This document shows positions 57,835 through 64,000 of a stretch of 64,000 nucleotides of DNA, piece by piece. The DNA comes from Aurantimonas manganoxydans SI85-9A1 (GTDB lineage: Bacteria > Pseudomonadota > Alphaproteobacteria > Rhizobiales > Rhizobiaceae): positions 895,180 through 959,179 of the forward strand of contig NZ_CH672387.1 of NCBI RefSeq assembly GCF_000153465.1, read 5' to 3'. The translations under genes were made by a program, and so were the position numbers. How positions within the stretch are numbered: the first letter of the stretch is position 1; each line of letters begins with the position of its first letter. Under the pieces are notes generated by a model. The model was not told where the DNA came from, ran no database searches, and saw only the letters and a program-made list of their open reading frames with translations.

Positions 57835-58233
57835 ATGGCGCGACTGGCACGACCCCGGGTTCTCATCGTCGAAGACGAGCTTCTGATCGCCATCGATCTG
57901 AGGGTCATGCTCGAGGACAATGGCTATGAGGTCGTCGGCATTGCCAAGGACTTCTTCCAGGTCATGGACGAGATCGCGGCCGGCGCGGTGGATGTCGCCG
58001 TGGTGGATGTCCGCCTGCGGCGCGGACCGAACGGCGTGGCGGTGGCGAAATGGCTGCGCGAGGAGCATGACATCCCCTCGCTGTTCGTCAGCGCCGGCAT
58101 CGGCGAGGCGATGGTGACCGAGGCGCTGGCGGCAAGGCCGATCGGCTTCGTCGACAAGCCCTATTCCGAGACCTGGCTGATCGGGCCGCTGAACGCGGCA
58201 ACCCAGATGCAGAGCGAAGGCCTCAACATCTAG
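57835..58233 (+). CDS. Stand-alone response regulator receiver protein
   Basis: 132 residues. Acidic pocket VLIVEDELLIAIDL, phosphoacceptor Asp58 in VVDVRLRRGPNG, Ser in LFVSAGIGEAM and Lys in FVDKPYSE. No output domain. It resembles single-domain receivers that sit in phosphorelays, with no histidine kinase nearby. ATG 57835 has AAAGGGAA before it; a TTG 18 bases upstream is less likely. Confidence 0.87.
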   Translation: MARLARPRVLIVEDELLIAIDLRVMLEDNGYEVVGIAKDFFQVMDEIAAGAVDVAVVDVRLRRGPNGVAVAKWLREEHDIPSLFVSAGIGEAMVTEALAARPIGFVDKPYSETWLIGPLNAATQMQSEGLNI

Positions 58234-58343
58234 CCCGGCCGCGGCACCACGAAGGGCCGCATTCCTCTTCGAACATCGCTGGAGACCGCGCCGGATGCGC
58301 GACCCCGCTCGCTTGCCGAACGGGGCCATTCTTGCGTGGGTAG

Positions 58344-59405
58344 CTAGTCGATCCAGCCGCGCAGTTCGCGCCGGACCATCGCCTCGATGACGTCCATGCC
58401 CGGCTCGCTGTCGTTGAGGCAGGGGATATGGGCGAAGTTCCGGCCGCCGGCCTCGTGGAAGATCTCGCCCGCCTCGCCGGCGATCTCCTCCAGCGTCTCC
58501 AGGCAATCGGACACGAAGCCGGGATTGAGGACGGCGATGTCCTTGATGCCTTCCTGCGCCAGCTTCTCGACGGTCTTGTCGGTATAGGGCTGCAGCCATT
58601 CTTCCGGGCCGAAGCGCGACTGGAAGGTGGTCATCAGCCGGCCCTTGGGCCAGCCAAGCCGCTCTTCCAGGAGCCGCGAGGTCTTCTGGCAATGGCAGTG
58701 ATAGGGATCGCCCTTGCGGAAATAGCTCTGCGGAATGCCGTGATAGGAGCAGATCACCCGCTCCGGCTCGAAGTCGAGCGTCGCCAGATGCGTCTCGATC
58801 GAGCGGGCGAGGGCGTCGATATAGACCGGCTCGTCGTGATAGGCGGGCACGGTGCGCACGGCCGGCATCCAGCGCTTGCCCATCATGTGCTCGAAGAACT
58901 TGTCGTTGACCGTGGCGGTCGTCGAGGCGGCGTATTGGGGATAGAGCGGGTAGACGAGGATGCGCTCGCAGCCCTGTTCCATCAGCGCGTCGGTGCGCTC
59001 GGCGATGGAAGGCTTGCCGTAGCGCATGGCCCAGTCGACGACGACGCCGGCGTCGCCCGCCATGCGGACGGCGAGCTTTTCGCCCTGGGCGCGGGTGAAG
59101 GTGCGCAAGGGCGATTCATCGCGCTCGGTGTTCCAGATCTCGGCATAGGCCGCGCCGGACTTCTTGGGGCGGGTGTTGAGGACGATGCCGTAGAGGATCG
59201 GGTACCAGGCGGCGCGTGGCCATTCGATGACGCGCTTGTCGGAGAGGAACTCCTTCAGATAGCGGCGCATCGGCTTGAAGTCGGTGCCGTCGGGCGTGCC
59301 GAGATTGACCAGGAGAACGCCGACCTTGGGCTGCTTCACCGGCGGATGACCCTCGGGGAGGGGGCCGATCGAGCGTTCGGCGATGGTCTTGGTCAGGGCA
59401 TTCAT
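58344..59405 (-). CDS. hemH: Ferrochelatase
   Basis: 353 residues. VGVLLVNLGTPDGTDFKPMR opens the enzyme; ICSYHGIPQSYFRKGDPY contains the catalytic His, and VLNPGFVSDCLETLEEI the conserved Glu. It inserts Fe2+ into protoporphyrin IX, the last step of heme synthesis, at the inner membrane. Start ATG at 59403-59405. It is followed upstream on the same strand by the lipoprotein gene, though 157 bases separate them. Confidence 0.96.
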   Translation of the reverse strand: MNALTKTIAERSIGPLPEGHPPVKQPKVGVLLVNLGTPDGTDFKPMRRYLKEFLSDKRVIEWPRAAWYPILYGIVLNTRPKKSGAAYAEIWNTERDESPLRTFTRAQGEKLAVRMAGDAGVVVDWAMRYGKPSIAERTDALMEQGCERILVYPLYPQYAASTTATVNDKFFEHMMGKRWMPAVRTVPAYHDEPVYIDALARSIETHLATLDFEPERVICSYHGIPQSYFRKGDPYHCHCQKTSRLLEERLGWPKGRLMTTFQSRFGPEEWLQPYTDKTVEKLAQEGIKDIAVLNPGFVSDCLETLEEIAGEAGEIFHEAGGRNFAHIPCLNDSEPGMDVIEAMVRRELRGWID

Positions 59406-59562
59406 CGGCAGGTCCTTGCATCGTGTGGCGGGCGGTCGCTCGTGTCCACGGCAGAACACGCCGGGCAGCGCTGGGCGCCCGGACCGACCTCGTGCAAGGC
59501 CATATAGGGAGGATTGCCGGCGGCTGGAACCGCCGGCGATACGATCAGGGTGCGACCGATTT

Positions 59563-59934
59563 TCAGGCGCGGGCGAGACGGAAGGTCGAGCCGTCCGAGG
59601 AGGTGCAGACCATCGTGCCGCCGCCATGGTTGCAGTTGGCCGCGATCTGGACGCCGCGGGCGACCGAGGTGAAGTTGAGCTGGATGCGCGAGGCGCCGCT
59701 CGAGGTGTAGTTGCCCTCGGCCAGGAGGCCGTTGGTATCGCGCTCGGCCGAGGTGAAGCGGCCGTTCTGGAACACCGCGGTGTAGGCGATCGGGCCACCG
59801 GTGGAGGCCCAGCGGCCCTCGACGCCCTGATAGGCGTTAGCCTGCGGCAGCGGCCGCGACATCTGGGCCCGCTCGCTCTGGCAGGCGCCCAGAGCAAACG
59901 CGGCGAGGCTGAGGGTGACGGCGATACGGCGCAT
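59563..59934 (-). CDS. Small lipoprotein, unknown function
   Basis: 123 residues. The signal MRRIAVTLSLAAFALGAC ends in a lipobox with Cys18, indicating lipidation and probably outer-membrane anchoring. The rest is a beta-rich domain (GRWASTGGPIAYTAVFQNG, GNYTSSGASRIQLNFTS) with a Cys pair (ANCNHGGGTMVC). It resembles Omp10-like rhizobial lipoproteins in size only. Function not known. Confidence 0.8.
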   Translation of the reverse strand: MRRIAVTLSLAAFALGACQSERAQMSRPLPQANAYQGVEGRWASTGGPIAYTAVFQNGRFTSAERDTNGLLAEGNYTSSGASRIQLNFTSVARGVQIAANCNHGGGTMVCTSSDGSTFRLARA

Positions 59935-60099
59935 GATACGACCTCGATACTGATGCGGCACTCCGGCGACTGCCGATCCGCTAAGGCAACAATGTTCGCG
60001 TGGGGACGGCACCGCGCCGCCGCAACGCTTTGAGACGCGTGCCACGCTATCCCAATTTGAAACGGCTGTCATGACGGCAACCACGGGCACAAGGACGGT

Positions 60100-60546
60100 T
60101 CAGTCGACCTTCTCGGCCTTGCGCAGGGGAATGACCGAATGGATCGAGCCGATGGTCTCGATGGAGCGGATCCGCGCGTCGGAGGTGAAGGCGAACCAGT
60201 ACATGGTGGTGCCGGTGATCAGCGTGCCGGTCTTCTCGTCGCGGCGCGTCCAGTCGCAGCGGCTGGCGGCGTTGTCGTCCTCGCAGACGATGCCGCGCAG
60301 ATCATAGGAGATGTAGGTGGTGCGCTTCAGCATCTCGTCGAAGAAGGCGCGCGCCTCCTCTTCTCCCTGCAGCCGGAACTCGCCCTCCATGCGGCCGAAC
60401 CACGGCGCGTCCGACATGGCGGCATTGCTGCGCTGGGACACCATGGCGCCAGGCACGAAGTGACGGGCGATGGAGCCCGCCGCTCCCGCCATCACCGCTT
60501 CCATCACTTCCTCGACGATCCTACGCGTGACTGCCGTGTCGACCAT
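60100..60546 (-). CDS. SnoaL-like/NTF2-fold protein
   Basis: 148 residues. An N-terminal helix pair (TRRIVEEVMEAVMAGAAGSI) precedes APWFGRMEGEFRLQGEEEARAFFDEM and beta strands ending TTMYWFAFTSDARIRSIETI, consistent with a cone-shaped NTF2/SnoaL fold. Such proteins are enzymes or ligand binders of varied function; none can be assigned. GGAGCAG lies before the ATG at 60544-60546; longer upstream extension is low-complexity. Confidence 0.7.
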   Translation of the reverse strand: MVDTAVTRRIVEEVMEAVMAGAAGSIARHFVPGAMVSQRSNAAMSDAPWFGRMEGEFRLQGEEEARAFFDEMLKRTTYISYDLRGIVCEDDNAASRCDWTRRDEKTGTLITGTTMYWFAFTSDARIRSIETIGSIHSVIPLRKAEKVD

Positions 60547-60949
60547 GAACTGCTCCGAGCGGAGAACGGCCCGGGCCGCTCTGCCGATTTTCGTCGGGTG
60601 ACGCAACAAACTCCCACCCGGACGGTCAAACCTTGGATATTCAAGCGGAAAAGCAAGTACCGGGCGTCTCGTTCTGCGGCATCCGCGTGGTGAAGATTGC
60701 TCAAGCGACACGATCGCAACGCCGATTTTGCGGCAGGGCTGCGAAAAAGCGGTGGAAATCGCCGGTTTCTCGACATTTCGACCGGAGCATATGGCGCATT
60801 TCCGTATGGGAAAATAACGGGGGATAAGGCAGCCGGAAGAACGACTTGCGGGTGGATGACGCGTTGTTTCGGTCGATCATGGCTTGAAACGCGCCGCCGG
60901 GGCGGGCGATTCGCCTGTCACCCCGTGCTCCGACATACGGCGCGCAAAG
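60547..60949. other. Intergenic region
   Basis: About 400 bases between the SnoaL-like gene start and the end of the homospermidine synthase gene. Apart from the terminator at its right edge I see no gene or repeat. Confidence 0.5.
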
Positions 60950-60950
60950 A

Positions 60951-60978
60951 AAAACCGCCGGCAGATGACTGCCGGCGG
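60951..60978 (-). terminator. Intrinsic terminator of the homospermidine synthase gene
   Basis: Stem CCGCCGGCAG (60955-60964) and CTGCCGGCGG (60969-60978) with a four-base loop, followed on the minus strand by TTTTTC. Confidence 0.85.
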
Positions 60979-61007
60979 CTGGAAATGGTCAGGCGGGGTG
61001 GCGGAGA

Positions 61008-62453
61008 TCAGCGCACCAGGATGTTGCGGAACTGCCAGGGGTCCTTCTCGTCGAGGTCCTCGGGGAAGAGGCCCGGACGATCGGTCAGCGGGGTCCAGTC
61101 GGTGTAGTAGCCCTTGACCGGGCCGAGATAGGGCGACTGCACTTCCAGGCAGCGCTTGTAGTCCATCTCGTCGGACTCCACGATGCCGGCTTCCGGGTTC
61201 TCCAGCGCCCAGACCATGCCGGCCATGACCGCCGAGGTCACCTGCAGGCCGGTGGCGTTCTGATAGGGAGCCAGCTTGCGGGTCTCTTCCAGCGAGAGCT
61301 GCGAGCCGTACCAGTAGGCATTGGCGTCGTGGCCGTAGAGCAGCACGCCGAGCTCGTCGACGCCGTCGACCAGCTCGTTCTCGTCGAGGACGTGGTGGAC
61401 CGGCTGGAACTTGCCGGCGGCGCCGAACACCTCGTGCAGCGACAGGACCGCGTCGTTGCAGGGATGGTAGGCGTAGTGGCAGGTCGGCCGGTAGGTGACC
61501 TCGTCATCCTTGTTGCGGTGGGTGAAGAAGTCGGCGATCGAGATCGACTCGTTGTGGGTGACGAGGAAGCCGTACTGGGCCCCCGGCGTCGGGCACCAGG
61601 TGCGCACCCGGGTGTTGCCGCCCGGCTGCTCGAGATAGATCGCCGCCTGGTTGCCCTTCTTGTGGGTGCGGGCGTTCTTCGGCATCCACTTCTCGTGGGT
61701 GCCCCAGCCGAGCTCCGACGGCTGCACGCCTTCCGACAGGAAGCCTTCCACCGACCAGGTGTTCCAGAAGACGTTCATCGGCTTCGGGTTCTTGGTGCGC
61801 TGGGTATCGCGCTCGGCGATATGGATGCCCTTGACGCCGGCCTTCTTCATCAGCCTGGCCCAGCCCTCGCGGTCGTCGAAGGTGGGTTCGGTGAATTCCA
61901 GGCCGACCTTGGTGGCCACGTCGACGAGGGCCTGCTTGACGAACCAGGAGACCATGCCCGGATTGGCGCCGCAGCAGGAGACGGCGGTGGTGCCGCCTGG
62001 GTTCTTGCGCTTCTCCTTGCGGACGGTCTCGCGCAGCGCATAATTGGTGCGGTCGGCGTTCGACAGGCTCTCGTCGAAATAGAAGCCGAGCCACGGCTCG
62101 ACGACGGTGTCGATGTAGAGGACGCCGAGCTTGCGGCATAGCTTGATGAGATCCAGCGAACCGGTGTCGACCGACAGGTTGACGCAGAAGCCCTGGCCTT
62201 CACCCTCGGTGAGCAGCGGCGTCAGCAGTTCCTCGTAGTTCTTGCGGGTCACCGCCTCGTTGACGAAGCGGATGCCGCGCTCGTCGAGCATCTGCTTGTC
62301 GGCATCGTTGGGGTCGATGACCGTGAAGCGGCTCTTGTCGTAGTCGAAATGGCGTTCGATCAGCGGCAGGGTGCCCTTGCCGATCGAGCCGAAACCGATC
62401 ATCACCACCGGACCGGTGATCTTGGCGTGGATCGGATGGTTCTCTTGGGCCAT
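61008..62453 (-). CDS. hss: Homospermidine synthase
   Basis: 481 residues, the expected size. Rossmann motif VVMIGFGSIGKGTLPLIERH near the start, then TVIDPNDADKQML, VEPWLGFYFDESL, SCCGANPGMVSWFVKQAL and HIAERDTQRTKNPKPMNVF. It makes sym-homospermidine from two putrescines with NAD+, the main polyamine route in many Rhizobiales. It is divergent from the Rsm22-type gene and ends at an intrinsic terminator. Confidence 0.95.
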   Translation of the reverse strand: MAQENHPIHAKITGPVVMIGFGSIGKGTLPLIERHFDYDKSRFTVIDPNDADKQMLDERGIRFVNEAVTRKNYEELLTPLLTEGEGQGFCVNLSVDTGSLDLIKLCRKLGVLYIDTVVEPWLGFYFDESLSNADRTNYALRETVRKEKRKNPGGTTAVSCCGANPGMVSWFVKQALVDVATKVGLEFTEPTFDDREGWARLMKKAGVKGIHIAERDTQRTKNPKPMNVFWNTWSVEGFLSEGVQPSELGWGTHEKWMPKNARTHKKGNQAAIYLEQPGGNTRVRTWCPTPGAQYGFLVTHNESISIADFFTHRNKDDEVTYRPTCHYAYHPCNDAVLSLHEVFGAAGKFQPVHHVLDENELVDGVDELGVLLYGHDANAYWYGSQLSLEETRKLAPYQNATGLQVTSAVMAGMVWALENPEAGIVESDEMDYKRCLEVQSPYLGPVKGYYTDWTPLTDRPGLFPEDLDEKDPWQFRNILVR

Positions 62454-62656
62454 TTGCGAAATTCCTTCGGTTCAACTCGGAGCCGGTCATCGTCACGGAG
62501 TGCTCGGGCAAGCCGCTAGAACGTTTCCGTGACAATTGAAAGTGTGCAGCGCGCCGCGGAAGCGGGCGCCGGCGGACAAGCCGGACCTATCGGGGAAGGG
62601 CTTGTCGGTTTCATGACGCAGCCGATACGACATTCTTGCGGAGGCAGGACAGCCCC

Positions 62657-63652
62657 ATGCAGCTTCCCCCGACCCTGCGCGCGGCGCTGGCGGACCGCCT
62701 GGACGCGGAATCCTTCGACGATCTGCGCCTCGCCGGTTCGCGGCTGAGCCAGCGCTACCGGGCCGAAACCCGCGACGGGCGCCAGCATCTGGACGGCGAG
62801 GCGGCGGTGCTGGCCTATCTGGCGGCGCGCATGCCGGCGACCTTCGCGGCGATCCGGGCGAGCCTCGACGCGGTGGCCGGACGGCGGCCGGATTTCGTGC
62901 CGGTGTCGCTGCTCGACGTGGGAGCCGGGCCCGGCACGGCGCTGTTTGCCGCCCGCGACGCCTATCCCGGCCTGACCCGGGCCACGCTGGTGGAGGCGAG
63001 CGCGCCGGCCATGGCGGTCGGCGAGGCGCTGACGCGGGACGGTTTTGCCGACACGGCGGACGTGGACGCGGGCGAGGCCCTGCATGTCGACTGGGTGCGC
63101 GGCGACCTCGCCACGGCGCTGGCGGCGCGCGCGCCGGCCGATCTGGTGACGCTCGGCTATGTGCTGGACGAACTGGCGCCGGCGCAGCTGGCGCCGCTGA
63201 TGGCCGCGCTCTGGCGGCTGACGGCGGGGGTGCTGCTCATCGTCGAACCGGGCACGCCGGCGGGCTGGCAGCGCATCCTCTTGGCACGCGATGCGCTTCT
63301 GGAGGCGGGGGCGGAGATCGTCGCGCCGTGCCCGCATGCCAGGGCCTGTCCGGTGACGGCGCCGGACTGGTGCCATTTCGCCGAGCGGGTGGAGCGCACG
63401 CGCACCCACCGGCTGGCCAAGAGCGCCACGGTGCCCTTCGAGGACGAGAAATACGCCTATCTGGCGGTGGCCCGCACGCCGGCCGCACCGCCCGCGGCCC
63501 GGGTGCTGGCGCCGGCCCGCAAGGGCAGCGGCAAGGTGACCCTCAAGCTCTGCAACGACGACGGATCGCTGAACGACCGGCTGGTCACCAAGCGCGAGGG
63601 CGAGCTCTTCCGCACCGCCCGCCGCCTCGACTGGGGCGACGCGCTGGAGTAA
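62657..63652 (+). CDS. Rsm22-type ribosomal methyltransferase-like protein
   Basis: 331 residues. The SAM-binding motif SLLDVGAGPGTALFAARDAY is followed by VTLGYVLDELAP. Near residue 225 the segment PCPHARACPVTAPDWCHFAE has the cysteines that bind an Fe-S cluster in the mitochondrial Rsm22/METTL17 proteins; KGSGKVTLKLCNDDGSL is another conserved stretch. The role is in small-subunit ribosome assembly or methylation; bacterial members are little studied. ATG 62657 is taken as start, with GGAGG about 14 bases upstream. Confidence 0.88.
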   Translation: MQLPPTLRAALADRLDAESFDDLRLAGSRLSQRYRAETRDGRQHLDGEAAVLAYLAARMPATFAAIRASLDAVAGRRPDFVPVSLLDVGAGPGTALFAARDAYPGLTRATLVEASAPAMAVGEALTRDGFADTADVDAGEALHVDWVRGDLATALAARAPADLVTLGYVLDELAPAQLAPLMAALWRLTAGVLLIVEPGTPAGWQRILLARDALLEAGAEIVAPCPHARACPVTAPDWCHFAERVERTRTHRLAKSATVPFEDEKYAYLAVARTPAAPPAARVLAPARKGSGKVTLKLCNDDGSLNDRLVTKREGELFRTARRLDWGDALE

Positions 63653-63781
63653 GGGGGAAGGCGGCAAGGGCCATCTACCGCGCCAAACCCGGGGCCTGGT
63701 TCAGAACGGGAAGCGAAAAGGCGGTTTTGGGTGGAAAAGAGACGGTCGGCTCTTGCGCCTTTCGATGAAAGAAGCTGCCGC

Positions 63782-64000
63782 TCAACGGTCCTCAATCACC
63801 GCCAGCCCCACCATCATCAAAACGATCGCCGGCCCCGTCTTCACGAGCGCGCCCAGGGGTTCGATCCACATGTCCGGTGTCAGGACGGCCGCACCGATCA
63901 TGTAGAATAGGGACAGGCCTATCCCTCCCAGCAAGCCAATGCGGCAGGTCCGCCTGTTACCGATCAGGATGCCGATCGAGATATCCATCAGGCTCGTCGC
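63782..64000 (-). CDS. DoxX-like C-terminal domain, gene runs off the window
   Basis: The open frame of 73 codons continues past the right edge. It contains two hydrophobic helices (IGLSLFYMIGAAVLTPDMW, AIVLMMVGLAVIEDR) and the LTPDMWIEPLGALVKTGPAI pattern of DoxX-like domains that follow NAD-dependent epimerase domains in SDR proteins. The missing N-terminus prevents a firm call. Confidence 0.7.
   Translation of the reverse strand, partial: ATSLMDISIGILIGNRRTCRIGLLGGIGLSLFYMIGAAVLTPDMWIEPLGALVKTGPAIVLMMVGLAVIEDR

Overview
The window is high-GC chromosomal DNA from an alphaproteobacterium, most likely of the Hyphomicrobiales (Rhizobiales). This rests on gene content and arrangement: a CpdR-type receiver beside an N-formylglutamate amidohydrolase and a HisN-type phosphatase, homospermidine synthase, a small heat-shock gene behind a ROSE-type RNA thermometer, an Rsm22-type methyltransferase, and an adjacent CYTH/CHAD pair. 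I cannot name genus or species from sequence reading alone. Most of the window is ordinary core genome. GC-rich codon use gives very long antisense open frames opposite lepA, gltB and others; these are treated as shadows.

Layout. 1-8930: partial GlcG/HbpS-type gene, PilZ protein, YegD-type Hsp70 relative, a gene-poor stretch carrying a dispersed repeat, GIY-YIG protein, lepA, an arginine-rich Tat-exported protein, CYTH and CHAD proteins. 9302-11066: an HNH endonuclease gene split by an IS630-family element. 11309-19293: periplasmic PRC-barrel protein with nine-residue repeats, EEP phosphodiesterase-like protein, CaCA-type exchanger, pcaF, and a two-gene unit pairing a phosphate-binding-like protein with a GGDEF-EAL enzyme. 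19410-22819: tRNA-Phe, then tRNA-Thr with a small island bounded by a 17-bp copy of the tRNA 3' end; it holds a DUF488 gene and a partner gene broken by an IS256-family element. 22831-30867: GDP-mannose/glycosyltransferase genes and a sugar-catabolism cluster with a LacI-type regulator. 31195-36663: small gene, tRNA-Val, cpdR, amidohydrolase, candidate sRNA, hisN-type gene, alpha/beta hydrolase, heat-shock gene. 36957-38738: a lone SIR2-domain gene lying between two convergent terminators. 38966-47393: Rmf-like small protein, threonine aldolase, gltB and gltD. 47394-57526: duplicated tail of an SGNH gene, SGNH protein, lytic transglycosylase, galU, a low-GC orphan, an outer-membrane barrel, kdsD, nfeD and qmcA. 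57835-64000: receiver protein, hemH, lipoprotein, SnoaL-like protein, homospermidine synthase, Rsm22-type gene and the tail of a DoxX-like gene.

How genes work together. galU, the phosphomannomutase, manC, the GT4 glycosyltransferase and kdsD supply nucleotide sugars and Kdo for envelope polysaccharide. gltB/gltD form glutamate synthase. qmcA/nfeD form a membrane quality-control pair.

The most notable features are: two genes each interrupted in frame by a different IS, where removing the IS and one copy of the target duplication restores a full reading frame; the integrase-less tRNA-Thr island; the solitary SIR2 gene as a candidate antiphage effector; the RpoH-promoter plus ROSE thermometer of the hsp20 gene; a candidate sRNA with an anti-Shine-Dalgarno segment before hisN; and the 9 x 9-residue repeat protein. 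All functional calls come from reading translated sequence; no database search was run.
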